Below are positions 9,062 through 18,196 of a stretch of 64,000 bases of DNA, piece after piece. This DNA is from Brevibacillus parabrevis (lineage in GTDB: Bacteria > Bacillota > Bacilli > Brevibacillales > Brevibacillaceae), in NCBI RefSeq assembly GCF_003710905.1, contig NZ_RHHV01000013.1, forward strand, positions 62,001 through 126,000, in the 5' to 3' direction. The translations under genes and the position numbers were made by a program. Within the stretch, counting starts at the first letter, position 1, and each line of letters begins with the position of its first letter. The notes beneath the pieces were generated by a model that saw nothing but the letters and a program-made list of their open reading frames with translations, did no database searches and was not told the DNA's origin.

Positions 9062-9862
9062 TTAATGAGATTGTGAATTGAGTCCGAACAGGCGCTCTAG
9101 TCCGTATACTTTTTCCAACAATACGATAAAGACCAGACTCAGCAGGATGACGACCGCGGAGATTGAAGCCACCAGCGGATCGAGCGTTTCCTGCATGTAG
9201 GTGAAGATCGCAAGCGGAAGCGTGGTCGTATCTGGCGCTACCAAGAACAAGGAAACCGTCACATTGTCAAACGACGTCAGGAACGAGAAAATCATTCCCG
9301 ACACAATGGCTGGGCGCAGCAAAGGCAGCGTGATGTCCCAAAAGACGCGCAGCGGGTGTGCACCCAGCATGTACCCTGCCTTTTCCAGCGTATAGTCAAA
9401 TGTACTAAGTCCTGTGAGCACCAGACGCACAACATACGGGATGGAAATCAGGATGTGCGCCAGGAGCAGCCCTGTAAACGTTCCTGCAATACCGATCCGT
9501 GTAAAAAACAGCAAAGCGGAAATCCCGATGATCAGCGAAGGCACGGTAAGCGGGGAGAGCATCAGCGCGTTGATGACGCCGCTCCCGCGGAATTTGTACT
9601 TGGACAGCGCGAATGCTGCCAAGGTGCCGAGCACGGTCGCCAGAACAGCGGTAACCGTCGCCAGTTTGAGACTCGTCCAGAGCGATTCGACAAACTCCGG
9701 CCGATCCAGAATCATCGTGTACCATTGAAAAGAGAAGCCTTCCGGCGGAAACGCCAAGTATCCAGCCGCCGTAAACGAGCTTGGAATGATGACCAGAAAC
9801 GGCAGATTGACCAGCAGCAGCACGAAGAACGTGATGAGTCCGAACGTATTTATCTTTTTCAT
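9062..9862 (-). CDS. ABC transporter permease, PotC-like
   Basis: 266 residues, about six membrane helices, with the binding-protein-dependent transport (EAA) loop around residues 165-190 (AGYMLGAHPLRVFWDITLPLLRPAI). Belongs to the spermidine/putrescine-type permease family (second permease). Its start overlaps the stop of the upstream permease gene by 4 bp (ATGA), so both subunits are made in equal amounts. Substrate is not readable; the operon-linked M20 peptidase argues against plain polyamine. Confidence 0.87.
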   Translation of the reverse strand: MKKINTFGLITFFVLLLVNLPFLVIIPSSFTAAGYLAFPPEGFSFQWYTMILDRPEFVESLWTSLKLATVTAVLATVLGTLAAFALSKYKFRGSGVINALMLSPLTVPSLIIGISALLFFTRIGIAGTFTGLLLAHILISIPYVVRLVLTGLSTFDYTLEKAGYMLGAHPLRVFWDITLPLLRPAIVSGMIFSFLTSFDNVTVSLFLVAPDTTTLPLAIFTYMQETLDPLVASISAVVILLSLVFIVLLEKVYGLERLFGLNSQSH

Positions 9863-10701
9863 GACGCAAACACCTCTTTATACCGCTTCGTTTCGATCAA
9901 CTTCGTATACAGTGTCACCAGCAAAATCGTGCTGCCCAAAAGCAGGAACGCAAGCGCAGCGCCAAGCGGCCAGTTCAAGGTCGCCATGATCTGCTCGTAC
10001 GCAATGACCGGCATGACTTTTACCGAAGTTCCGCCCATCAGCGCCGGAGTGACAAACGCGCTCATCGACAAGCTGAAAACCAGAGTCGTTCCCGCGATGA
10101 TCCCCGGCAAGCAGAGCGGCAAAGTCACCGTAAAGAACGTGCGAATGCGCGAAGCTCCCAAAATCGAAGCTGCCTTGGACAAGGACGGATCGATGGCGTA
10201 CAGGCTGGTCGCAATCGCCAGCACCATGTAGGCAATAAACGAATCGGTCAGACCGATGACGACGCCAAGCTCGTTGTACAAAAGCCGCAACGGCTGCTCA
10301 ATCAAGCCGAGCTTCATCAGCATTTCGTTAATCCAGCCCTTCTCTCCCAGCACGACTACCCAACCGAAGTTGCGGATGACCACGCTAATGAGATGCGGAG
10401 CCAAAATGAGCATCGTCACGATTCCGCGCATTTTTCCTGTCGCCTGCGCCATGTACATCGCCACCGGAAAGCCCAGCAGCAAGGTGGCGAGCACGGTCCA
10501 CAGACTGACGCGAATCGTCCGCCAAAGAATTTCCACATAAAACGAATCTTGAACAAACAAGGTGTAGTTTTGCAGCGTGAAAGCCTGGTTTTCATCCTGG
10601 AAGCTGAGCATAAGCATGAGCAGCATCGGCAAAATAAACACCCCGAGCAAAACAATCATCGCAGGTGCCGTCAGCAGTGTGATCGAAAGACGCTTGTTCA
10701 T
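9859..10701 (-). CDS. ABC transporter permease, PotB-like
   Basis: 280 residues, about six membrane helices (first at about 10-35, LLTAPAMIVLLGVFILPMLL). EAA loop with ASILGASRIRTFFTVTLPLCLPGI at about 192-215. First of two permeases in a PotBC-type pair; starts 3 bp after the ATPase gene ends and overlaps the next gene by 4 bp. Confidence 0.87.
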   Translation of the reverse strand: MNKRLSITLLTAPAMIVLLGVFILPMLLMLMLSFQDENQAFTLQNYTLFVQDSFYVEILWRTIRVSLWTVLATLLLGFPVAMYMAQATGKMRGIVTMLILAPHLISVVIRNFGWVVVLGEKGWINEMLMKLGLIEQPLRLLYNELGVVIGLTDSFIAYMVLAIATSLYAIDPSLSKAASILGASRIRTFFTVTLPLCLPGIIAGTTLVFSLSMSAFVTPALMGGTSVKVMPVIAYEQIMATLNWPLGAALAFLLLGSTILLVTLYTKLIETKRYKEVFAS

Positions 10702-10704
10702 CCG

Positions 10705-11805
10705 TCATCCCCTCTCCACGGGCATGACCAGCACGTCTTCCGCATTCCACTGACAGTAAACCGTTTTGCCTGCTTCTTGTTCAGCCGATTTGTCGCTCAT
10801 CTGAACTTTGACTGACAGTGTATGCGCTCCGGTCGCCACCTCGCACTCCGTGTAGGAGCCGAGGAAAGAAGCGAGCTGGAGATGGCCTTTTACCCGATTC
10901 GGCTGTGCCGTATCCGCTGCGTCGGACAGCTTGATCTTCTCTGGCCGGACGAAAATGACCACTTTTTGCTGGAGAGCAAACGCACGCTGCTGCCCTGTCG
11001 CCTGCACAAGCAAACCGCCTGTCGTACGCAAGGTCAGCGTGTCGCCGTCGATCGCGATGACCTCGCCTTCCATCCGGTTTGTTTTGCCGATGAACGTATG
11101 CACGAACTCGGAAGCCGGCTGGTTGTAGATTTCGAGCGGAGTCCCGATCTGCTCCACAAAGCCGTGATTCAGGACAACAATACGGTCGGAGAGTGCCAGC
11201 GCCTCCTCCTGATCGTGCGTAACGAAAATGGTAGTTACGCCAATCTCCTGATGCAGACGCTTCAACTCGTCGCGCAGTTCCTCGCGCAGCTTCGCATCGA
11301 GGTTGCTCAACGGCTCGTCCAGCAGCAAAAGCGAAGGCTCAATCACCAGAGCGCGGGCAATCGCAATGCGCTGACGCTGACCGCCAGACAGCTGCTTTGG
11401 ATAGCGGTCAGCCACATTCGGCAGCTTGACCAGCTCAAGTACGCGTTTCACGCGATCTTGCATCTCTTGCTTGCCTATCTTGCGCAGCTTCAAGCCGTAG
11501 GCGATGTTTTCCGCTACGGTCATATGCGGGAACAGCGAGTACGTCTGGAAAACCATCCCCAGCTCGCGTTTGTACGGCGGTACTCCGTTCATCCGCTGAC
11601 CTTTGATCAGCAAGTCTCCGCCGTCCGGGTCCAAAAATCCGGCGATCATGTTCAAGGTCGTCGTTTTGCCGCAACCGGATGGACCCAAAAACGAGATAAA
11701 TTCGCCTTGCTCCACCTGAAGGTTGAAATCCTGAACCACGACATTGTTTTGAAATTTTTTCATGATGCCGCGCAGTTCGACGTCAATCACCTTTGTCACT
11801 TCCAT
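10705..11805 (-). CDS. ABC transporter ATP-binding protein, PotA-like
   Basis: 366 residues. Walker A GPSGCGKTT, Q-loop, signature LSGGQRQRIAIARAL, Walker B LLLLDEPLSNLD and H-loop (FVTHDQEEAL) are all intact; a C-terminal TOBE-type domain (about 245-360) marks it as a MalK/PotA-class ATPase. It energises the PotBC-like permease pair encoded downstream. It begins 2 bp after the binding-protein gene stops, so the operon is read through as one unit. Confidence 0.9.
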   Translation of the reverse strand: MEVTKVIDVELRGIMKKFQNNVVVQDFNLQVEQGEFISFLGPSGCGKTTTLNMIAGFLDPDGGDLLIKGQRMNGVPPYKRELGMVFQTYSLFPHMTVAENIAYGLKLRKIGKQEMQDRVKRVLELVKLPNVADRYPKQLSGGQRQRIAIARALVIEPSLLLLDEPLSNLDAKLREELRDELKRLHQEIGVTTIFVTHDQEEALALSDRIVVLNHGFVEQIGTPLEIYNQPASEFVHTFIGKTNRMEGEVIAIDGDTLTLRTTGGLLVQATGQQRAFALQQKVVIFVRPEKIKLSDAADTAQPNRVKGHLQLASFLGSYTECEVATGAHTLSVKVQMSDKSAEQEAGKTVYCQWNAEDVLVMPVERG

Positions 11806-11807
11806 AC

Positions 11808-12935
11808 CTACTTTCCTGTTTTAGGTGCGATTTCTTTGTTAAAGCGATCCAGCCAAGCGGATGTTTCCTTGCTGATGATGTCGTAGTCAAAGTTCACGAC
11901 TTTTGAACGGTCAAATTCCAGTGTCTTCGCTACATCGTCCGGCAGCTTTACGCTCGTGGCAGGATTGTAGTACAGCTTGGTCGCGTACATCGTTTGCACT
12001 TCGTCTGTCAGCAAAAAGTCGACAAATGCTTTTGCTGCTTGCGGGTGCTTCGCTCCTTTGACCAAAGTAGCGATGTTTGGCACGATATTTCCTCCCTCTT
12101 CAGGGAAAACAAATTCCAGCGGCACGCCCGCTTCTTTTTGCGTCAGGCTGCGCGCCATCGTCCAGGTGGTATAGGCTGCGCTCTTGTTTTGCAGATTTTG
12201 CTGCAATTGCGCCGCGCTCTTGGCAAAAGTAGGCATGTATCCTGCAAGCGTTGCCAATTTCTCGAAGCCCGGCTCGATGCTCTTCTCTGATCCGCCATTC
12301 GCGTAGGCCAGCATGATCATCGTGGAGCGTCCGAAGTTGCTCGCCACATCTGTCATCGTGATGTTGCCCTTCACTTCCGGCTTGGTCAGATCGTTCCACG
12401 ATTTCGGCACAGGCAGCGATTTCTCTTTGACCAGTTCGCTGTTGTACGAAATCCCCATCGGCGTGAAGTTGACGACTACGCCGCTGTCATCTGTCACCTT
12501 CAAATCTTGCGGCACGTTTTTCACATTCGGAATCTCAGTGCCCGAGATCGTTTCCCACAAGCCTTCCTGGCGTCCTTTTTCCTGTTCCCCGCCTTCGATG
12601 ATCGTCAAGTCAATTTGCGGAGCGTTTTTCTGTGCTTTGACTTTCGCTACAATCTCCGTGGAAACTCCGGATACATACGTCAGCTTCACATTCGGATACT
12701 TCTCGTTGAACTTTTTGAAAATCTCGTCTTTCATCAGCTTCTCTACAGTAGCTCCGTTCCCCGCTACCACCAGCGTATCTTCCAGTTGTACTTGTGCTTG
12801 TGTACCTCCTGAATTGCCCGTGGTCGGAGCTGGTGTAGCTGTTTGCGGCGTGGAGGAGCCACATCCAGCCAACAAAGAACCAGTCAAAGCAAAAATGGAC
12901 AGAACAGATAATGCCTTTTTCTTCAAGTTCGTCAA
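11808..12935 (-). CDS. Extracellular solute-binding lipoprotein of the PotABCD-like importer
   Basis: 375 residues. The start is a TTG (12933-12935) giving MTNLKKKALSVLSIFALTGSLLAGC; the lipobox LLAGC anchors the mature protein to the outer face of the membrane. A Thr/Gly/Gln linker precedes a family-1 binding-protein fold (VEKLMKDEIFKKFNEKYPNVKL opens it). First gene of the operon SBP-ATPase-permease-permease-M20 peptidase, transcribed away from the IclR regulator. Ligand unknown; acidic small peptides or N-acylated amino acids are conceivable given the peptidase, but that is only inference. Confidence 0.86.
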   Translation of the reverse strand: MTNLKKKALSVLSIFALTGSLLAGCGSSTPQTATPAPTTGNSGGTQAQVQLEDTLVVAGNGATVEKLMKDEIFKKFNEKYPNVKLTYVSGVSTEIVAKVKAQKNAPQIDLTIIEGGEQEKGRQEGLWETISGTEIPNVKNVPQDLKVTDDSGVVVNFTPMGISYNSELVKEKSLPVPKSWNDLTKPEVKGNITMTDVASNFGRSTMIMLAYANGGSEKSIEPGFEKLATLAGYMPTFAKSAAQLQQNLQNKSAAYTTWTMARSLTQKEAGVPLEFVFPEEGGNIVPNIATLVKGAKHPQAAKAFVDFLLTDEVQTMYATKLYYNPATSVKLPDDVAKTLEFDRSKVVNFDYDIISKETSAWLDRFNKEIAPKTGK

Positions 12936-12959
12936 CCCCCGATTTACCTTTATTGTTCA

Positions 12960-12986
12960 CGAATAGAGAACAGTGTTTGCTATTCG
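12960..12986. promoter_or_regulatory. Candidate operator of the IclR regulator
   Basis: CGAATAG (12960-12966) and CTATTCG (12980-12986) form a 7-bp inverted repeat with a 13-bp spacer, sitting just downstream of the predicted transcription start of the ABC operon. A related half (CTATCGTTCTCG on the minus strand) lies next to it. Position fits repression. Confidence 0.45.
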
Positions 12987-13000
12987 AGAACGATAGTGTT

Positions 13001-13029
13001 ATCCTATCATAAAGATACTGACTATTCAA
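13001..13029 (-). promoter_or_regulatory. Sigma-A promoter of the ABC/peptidase operon
   Basis: On the minus strand TTGAAT (13024-13029), 17 bp, TAGGAT (13001-13006). The spacing is ideal and it is the only good match upstream of the binding-protein gene. Confidence 0.6.
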
Positions 13030-13116
13030 TGTAGTCATACAAAAACAACCATTATCGCAATTCGCAACCCTACCTGTGGTAAAATAGGGCTAATGCACAT
13101 AAAGGAGACGTTTTTC

Positions 13117-13878
13117 ATGGACCAAGTATTGTCTTCTGTACGAAACGGCTGCCGACTCTTGAAAATGTTCCTTGATTCTCCCAAAGAGCTTGGCGTGACA
13201 GAACTGAGCAAAAAACTGCAACTGTCAAAAGGGGCCGTACACAAGCTGCTATCCACGCTGGAGTCCGAAGGCTTCATTCGCCAAAATGAAAAAACCAAGC
13301 AATACACGCTCGGTTATACTTTGCTGGAGTTGGGCACGAAGGTGCTCACCAACCACGATATCGTCGATTTTTCCAAACCGTATTTGACCGGACTCGTCTC
13401 CCGGGTCAACGAGCTTGCCGTCCTCTGCGTCCAGGATGCAAAAGACGCCATATACGTAGCGAAGGAAGACTCGCTTCACCCGATCCGCTTTACCGTAGAG
13501 TCCTTCCGCCGCTTTCCGCTGTACTCGACATCGGCTGCCCGGGTGTTGCTCGCTTTTCAACCGGAGTCTTTCCAGGACGAAATATTGGCGGAACATCCGT
13601 TGAAAACGTACACTACTCATTCCTACACATCGGTGGCGGACATCAAGGACAATCTGCGCACGATCCGCGAACGCGGCTACGAGATCAGCTCCAATCGCCG
13701 CAACGCGGGCGTCACGGGAATTGCTGCGCCGATTTTCGATTCAACCGGACATGTGACAGCCTCCGTCAGTGTGATCGGCCCGTCTGATCGCGTCTTGCCG
13801 AGACAGGAAGAGATTTTGGCAGACACGCTTGCGACTGTGCGCGAGATGTCCGCCCACTTGGGCTATCGCTTGGGCTGA
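13117..13878 (+). CDS. IclR family transcriptional regulator
   Basis: 253 residues. Start at ATG 13117 (MDQVLSSVRNG) behind AAAGGAGA; an earlier in-frame ATG lacks such a site. N-terminal winged helix-turn-helix at about 5-65 (LGVTELSKKLQLSKGAVHKLLSTLE), then a GAF-like effector domain at about 80-250 (RFPLYSTSAARVLLAF, NRRNAGVTGIAAPIFD, ASVSVIGPSDR). IclR proteins usually control an adjacent divergent catabolic or uptake operon; here that is the ABC importer plus M20 peptidase, with a dyad between them. Confidence 0.87.
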   Translation: MDQVLSSVRNGCRLLKMFLDSPKELGVTELSKKLQLSKGAVHKLLSTLESEGFIRQNEKTKQYTLGYTLLELGTKVLTNHDIVDFSKPYLTGLVSRVNELAVLCVQDAKDAIYVAKEDSLHPIRFTVESFRRFPLYSTSAARVLLAFQPESFQDEILAEHPLKTYTTHSYTSVADIKDNLRTIRERGYEISSNRRNAGVTGIAAPIFDSTGHVTASVSVIGPSDRVLPRQEEILADTLATVREMSAHLGYRLG

Positions 13879-13897
13879 CCAACACATAATAAACACA

Positions 13898-13949
13898 AAA
13901 AGACCTTTTCCCCCGCACGATCACACTTTCCGTTGGGGAGAAGGTCTTT
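13898..13949. terminator. Terminator between iclR-type gene and azlD
   Basis: AAAGACCTTTTCCCC pairs with GGGGAGAAGGTCTTT (13935-13949), with T-rich sequence (GTCTTTTCTC) after it. Serves the convergent genes on both sides. Confidence 0.8.
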
Positions 13950-13996
13950 GTCTTTTCTCATGCGCCCAGCACTCGGCCCGGCATGCCTGAAATGTC

Positions 13997-14317
13997 CTAA
14001 AACGCGAACACTTGCCGCCACAGCGCCACGATAACCACTCCAGCGAGCAACGCCCAGACGATCTGTTTTTTCCAAAGCCCTACCGCCAGCGCCACAGTGC
14101 CCGCCACCAAATACTCCGGGCTCCACGCCCCTTTTGGCGCGTGAAACAAGATGGGCGGAATCGTCATGGATGTGAACACGCCGACTGGCACCATCGCCAA
14201 ACCCCGTCCGAGCCAGGCCGGAATCTGCCACCTGGAACTGATCAACAGCATCGGAAATCGCGTCAAATACGTAATGATCGCCATTAAAACGATATACAGC
14301 AAAATTTTATCGTTCAC
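13997..14317 (-). CDS. azlD: AzlD-type branched-chain amino-acid exporter subunit
   Basis: 106 residues, four hydrophobic segments, with YLTRFPMLL near the N terminus, the hallmark of AzlD. With AzlC it forms an exporter of branched-chain amino acids or their analogues such as azaleucine. Overlaps the end of azlC by 11 bp, so the two are coupled. Confidence 0.88.
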   Translation of the reverse strand: MNDKILLYIVLMAIITYLTRFPMLLISSRWQIPAWLGRGLAMVPVGVFTSMTIPPILFHAPKGAWSPEYLVAGTVALAVGLWKKQIVWALLAGVVIVALWRQVFAF

Positions 14318-14984
14318 CGCTCAACGCCCCCATCACTACGGCCATCACTGTCCCGGCGATCACGGCAACCGTCGCTCCTCCGAGCCAAAAGCCGAGACAG
14401 GCGACAACCGCGGCACAACCAGCCACTTTGAGATGATACGATGAAACCAGATTAACGGCCAGAAACCCGAGAAACGTCGCGATAAAAGCAAAATCCAGCC
14501 CCCAGCTTTCCGTCTGGGTAAATACCGTTCCGAAAATGGCTCCCGCCAGCGTGCTGGCATTCCAGATCACGTAATCAGCCGTACTCGCTCCGGCGAAATA
14601 AGCAAGGCTCGGTTTTTCCCCGGCGGCCAAATAGGTCGCCTTGAGCGCATACGTCTCGTCGTTGAGCGTCCCGGCCATCAGCGACAGCTTCCATGGCGCC
14701 GTCTCGCGGAACTTCGGCCCCAGAGCCAGTCCGTACAACAGATGACGAGCGTTCAAAAGCAGCGTCGAAACCAGGATCGGCCAACCGACAATCCCCTGGG
14801 AAATCAAACCGACAGCCGCAAACTGCGACGAGCCTGCATTGACCAGCAAGGAAAACAGCATCGCTTCCGTCACTCCCAGCCCTGCCTGCCTCGCCAAAAT
14901 GCCAAACACCATTCCATCCACAATTCCGGCGGCTGCCACCGGAATGATTTGCTTCATTCCTTTTACAAACAACGACTGCGACAC
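14307..14984 (-). CDS. azlC: AzlC-type branched-chain amino-acid exporter
   Basis: 225 residues, several membrane helices, GTG start at 14984. Family wording: IVDGMVFGILARQAGLG near the N terminus, FSLLVNAGSSQFAAVGL, LLLNARHLLYGLAL. Partner of AzlD downstream. Encoded 52 bp after a MocR-type regulator on the same strand, which may control it. Confidence 0.88.
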   Translation of the reverse strand: MSQSLFVKGMKQIIPVAAAGIVDGMVFGILARQAGLGVTEAMLFSLLVNAGSSQFAAVGLISQGIVGWPILVSTLLLNARHLLYGLALGPKFRETAPWKLSLMAGTLNDETYALKATYLAAGEKPSLAYFAGASTADYVIWNASTLAGAIFGTVFTQTESWGLDFAFIATFLGFLAVNLVSSYHLKVAGCAAVVACLGFWLGGATVAVIAGTVMAVVMGALSGER

Positions 14985-15036
14985 CTTGATGTGCTCTCCC
15001 TTCTGCGCTTCCCCTCTGTCTGATGCAATTGTTGCT

Positions 15037-16497
15037 TCAATGTCTCTGCAAATACGGCGCCCACGCCTTTTTCAACAGGCGAATGCCCTCGCCCATCTCT
15101 TCCAGGCTCAAACCGCCGAAGCCGAACTGGAAAGCAGGCAGTCCTTTTTGCGCTGGCTCCATCCACTTGTGGGAAGTCGGGTAGACGCGAATCCCTTCCG
15201 CAGCCGCGATTTGCGCAAGCTCTATGGCTGTACGTTCACTCGCTACCTCAATCGTCACGGACAGCCCGGCGTCCTGGCCTTTGAGCAAAATGTGCGCCCC
15301 AAGCTGCTCCTGCAAAAGTTGAAGCATCGCATCGTGCTTTTTGCGATAAATCGTCCGCATTTTGCGAATGTGCCGCTCCCAGTCGCCATGCTTCATGAAC
15401 AAGGCCAGCGTCTCCTGATGGATGCGCGAAGCAGACTGGTCAAAATCAATCAACTCCTTGTGATAAATCTTGAGCAGCTCGTGAGGCAGCACCATGTAGC
15501 TAATCCGAATCGATGGCAAAAGCGCCTTGGAAAAAGTCCCGACATAGATCACCCGCCCGTTGGTATCCAGCCCCTGGAGGGAAGGAATCGGTCGGCCGTG
15601 ATAGCGAAACTCTCCGTCGTAGTCATCCTCGATGATGTACCCGTTTGCCTGATTGGCCCAGTGCAGCAGCTTCAAGCGCTTGGCGTACGGCATGACGATT
15701 CCGGACGGGTCCTGGTGAGACGGGGTAATATAGACGTACCTGGCCCCGCTTTTGCTGAGCGCCTCCACATCGATCCCGTCGTCCTCCAGCCGAATCGGCC
15801 GAACCTCAAAGCCGAGATGGGAAAAAACGGATCGAACGCCGTTATAGCCCGGCTCCTCCATAGCGACAGCCTGTCCCTGCGCACCGAACATGAAGCCGAG
15901 CAAACTGATCATAATCTGCGTTCCCGCACCGATTACGATTTGCTCAGGCGTAGCCTGCACGCCGCGCGCTCGCCCCAGATAGCGGGCCAACTCTTCCCGC
16001 AAAAGCGGCTCTCCTTGCCTGTCCCCGTAGTAGAGCACGCTCTTGTTCTCTTTTTGCATGCACTGATTCGTGTATTTGCGCCAGCGTTCATACGGAAAAT
16101 GCTCGGCGTCTACTTTTGCCTGGTGGAAATCATAGCGGACGGGAGCGGGAAGCACCTCGGTTATCCCATGTACGCGCTCCTTTTCTTTGCGAACGGCGTC
16201 AACATCTGGATATTGCTTCTTGCCGGGCATCTTCAAGATCGGTCCATCCCAGTCCACATCCACGACAAAAAACCCGCTGCGCTCCCGACTCTCGATATAT
16301 CCTTCTGCCAAAAGCTGATGGTACGCGCTTTCCACCGTCGTTTTGCTGACGTGCAAAAATCCGCTCAAAGCGCGTACAGACGGCAGCTTCGTCCCGGACG
16401 GCAGTCCGCCTCTTTGAATTTCTTCGCGAAAATATCGATAAAGCTGCAAGTACAAAGCTTCTCCGTCCTCAATCAAATGGGGACTGATATCCAGCAT
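15037..16497 (-). CDS. MocR/GntR regulator with aminotransferase-like domain
   Basis: 486 residues. N-terminal GntR winged helix at about 12-80 (LPSGTKLPSVRALSGFLHVSKTTVE) fused to a fold-type I aminotransferase domain (about 110-475). The pyridoxal-phosphate lysine is in VGTFSKALLPSIRI, and the phosphate-site region IEDDYDGEFRYHG is intact. MocR proteins sense PLP or PLP-amino-acid adducts and regulate neighbours rather than catalyse. The downstream azlCD exporter is the obvious target; PdxR-like control of vitamin B6 genes is an alternative but no pdx gene is near. Confidence 0.87.
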   Translation of the reverse strand: MLDISPHLIEDGEALYLQLYRYFREEIQRGGLPSGTKLPSVRALSGFLHVSKTTVESAYHQLLAEGYIESRERSGFFVVDVDWDGPILKMPGKKQYPDVDAVRKEKERVHGITEVLPAPVRYDFHQAKVDAEHFPYERWRKYTNQCMQKENKSVLYYGDRQGEPLLREELARYLGRARGVQATPEQIVIGAGTQIMISLLGFMFGAQGQAVAMEEPGYNGVRSVFSHLGFEVRPIRLEDDGIDVEALSKSGARYVYITPSHQDPSGIVMPYAKRLKLLHWANQANGYIIEDDYDGEFRYHGRPIPSLQGLDTNGRVIYVGTFSKALLPSIRISYMVLPHELLKIYHKELIDFDQSASRIHQETLALFMKHGDWERHIRKMRTIYRKKHDAMLQLLQEQLGAHILLKGQDAGLSVTIEVASERTAIELAQIAAAEGIRVYPTSHKWMEPAQKGLPAFQFGFGGLSLEEMGEGIRLLKKAWAPYLQRH

Positions 16498-16635
16498 GTT
16501 CCTCTTTCTCCTCTCCCGCCAACTGACCCGTTCCGCTTTTTTCTATCTGTACATGTTCAGACGGGTTCAATCGGTCTATGCTAATCATATACGAAATTTT
16601 GCAAAATTACTTTTTGTTCGCAAAGAAAAGAAAAA

Positions 16636-16659
16636 CCGACGGAGATGTCTCTCCATCGG
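16636..16659 (-). terminator. Terminator of the liv operon
   Basis: CCGATGGAGAG and CTCTCCATCGG-like arms (CCGACGGAGATG / TCTCTCCATCGG on the plus strand) followed on the minus strand by TTTTTCTTTTCTTTG, 18 bp after the livF stop. Confidence 0.8.
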
Positions 16660-16676
16660 CTCCTTGCTACGCGAGG

Positions 16677-17384
16677 CTATGCGAGATAAGCTTCCCTGAC
16701 CTGCGGATTTGCCAGCAAGGTCTGCGCATCGTCCTTCAAAATGATTTCTCCGGTCTGAATCACATAGCCGCGATGTGCCACCGAAAGGGCCTGGTTCGCG
16801 TTTTGCTCCACCAACAAAATCGTCATGCCTTCTTTGTTCAGCTCAGTGACGATGTCAAAAATCTGCTCCACGAGAATCGGCGCCAGTCCCATTGACGGCT
16901 CATCGAGCATCAAAATCTTCGGCTTCATCATCAAGCCGCGTGCAATCGCCAGCATTTGCTGCTCGCCGCCGGACATCGTGCCGCCTTTTTGATCAATCCG
17001 CTCTTTCAGGCGGGGAAAATAGGCGAAAGCTCGCTCGATGCCTTCCTCAATCACGCTTTTGTCCGCTACTCCGAAAGCGCCCATCTCCAAATTTTCGCGG
17101 ACTGTCAGCTTGGGAAAAATACGACGTCCTTCCGGTACGTGAGCGATGCCCGCGCTGGCGATATCGTGAGTGCGCATCTGGGTGATATCTTTGCCATTGA
17201 AAATCACTTTGCCTTCCTTGGCGCGGGTCTGTCCGCAGATCGTCTTCAAGGTAGTTGATTTTCCCGCCCCGTTGGAGCCGATCAAAGTGACTACCTCGCC
17301 CTCGTTGACGGTAATGCTCAATCCCTTCAATGCGTGGATACCGCCGTAATAGGTATGAACGTTATTCAGCTCTAACAATGCCAT
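16677..17384 (-). CDS. livF: Branched-chain amino-acid ABC transporter ATPase LivF
   Basis: 235 residues. Walker A GSNGAGKST, signature MSGGEQQMLAIARG, Walker B ILMLDEPSMGLAP, H-loop LLVEQNANQAL, all intact and worded as in LivF. Second of two ATPases of the high-affinity Leu/Ile/Val importer. Ribosome binding site AAGGAGGAAAC; 14 bp after livG. Confidence 0.92.
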   Translation of the reverse strand: MALLELNNVHTYYGGIHALKGLSITVNEGEVVTLIGSNGAGKSTTLKTICGQTRAKEGKVIFNGKDITQMRTHDIASAGIAHVPEGRRIFPKLTVRENLEMGAFGVADKSVIEEGIERAFAYFPRLKERIDQKGGTMSGGEQQMLAIARGLMMKPKILMLDEPSMGLAPILVEQIFDIVTELNKEGMTILLVEQNANQALSVAHRGYVIQTGEIILKDDAQTLLANPQVREAYLA

Positions 17385-17398
17385 TGTGTTTCCTCCTT

Positions 17399-18175
17399 CT
17401 ACGACACTTCCGACGCGCTTTTTCCGAGATAGGCTTCAATTACATTCGGGTTGTTGCGGATTTGTTCCGGCGTTCCTTCGGCGATTTTGCGGCCGTAGTC
17501 CAGCACGTGAATGTACTCGCTCAGTCCCATGACCAGCTTCATGTCGTGCTCGATCAGGATAATCGTCAGGTCAAGCTCTCGTTTCAGCTTGCGAATAAAG
17601 TCGGTCATTTCCACCGTCTCGCGCGGGTTCATGCCCGCAGCAGGTTCATCGAGCAAAATGATTTCCGGATTGGTCGCCATCGCTCTGGCAATTTCCAGGC
17701 GCCGTTGCAAACCGTACGGCAAGCTGCCCGCCGCTTCGTTGGCGATATGCGCGATCCCGACATATTCCAGGAGCTGGTACGCTTCCACACGCGCCTTTTC
17801 CTCTTCGACGCGCACGCGCTTCGTGTTGAACAAAATGCCGAGCAATCCGGCAGACAAGCGGCTGTGAACGCCTACCATCACGTTTTCCAGCGCCGTCATT
17901 TCCTTGAACAGACGGATGTTTTGAAAAGTCCTTGTGATGCCGCGGCTCGCAATCTGGTCGGGACGCAGCCCTTTGATGCTTTTGCCGTTCAACAGGATTT
18001 CGCCTTCATCCGGCTCGTAAAATCCAGTGATCATGTTGAAGAAAGTCGTCTTTCCGGCCCCATTCGGCCCGATTACTGCTGTAATGCTGCCTTTTTCTAT
18101 GGAAATCGAGACGTCCTGGTTCGCCACCAGTCCGCCAAAACGTTTGGTCAAATTTTTCGCTTCCAACAATGCCAT
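17399..18175 (-). CDS. livG: Branched-chain amino-acid ABC transporter ATPase LivG
   Basis: 258 residues. Walker A GPNGAGKTT, the LivG-type signature LPYGLQRRLEIARAM (not the usual LSGGQ), Walker B IILLDEPAAGMNP. The short C-terminal helix region (GTPEQIRNNPNVIEAYLG) is the classic LivG tail. Ribosome binding site GAGGAGGG. Confidence 0.92.
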   Translation of the reverse strand: MALLEAKNLTKRFGGLVANQDVSISIEKGSITAVIGPNGAGKTTFFNMITGFYEPDEGEILLNGKSIKGLRPDQIASRGITRTFQNIRLFKEMTALENVMVGVHSRLSAGLLGILFNTKRVRVEEEKARVEAYQLLEYVGIAHIANEAAGSLPYGLQRRLEIARAMATNPEIILLDEPAAGMNPRETVEMTDFIRKLKRELDLTIILIEHDMKLVMGLSEYIHVLDYGRKIAEGTPEQIRNNPNVIEAYLGKSASEVS

Positions 18176-18196
18176 GCCCTTTTCCCTCCTCGTCCG

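Noticed and set aside
14839-16584. 581-residue plus-strand frame opposite azlC and the MocR gene
   Set aside because: Antisense of two clear genes; long only because of high GC third positions.
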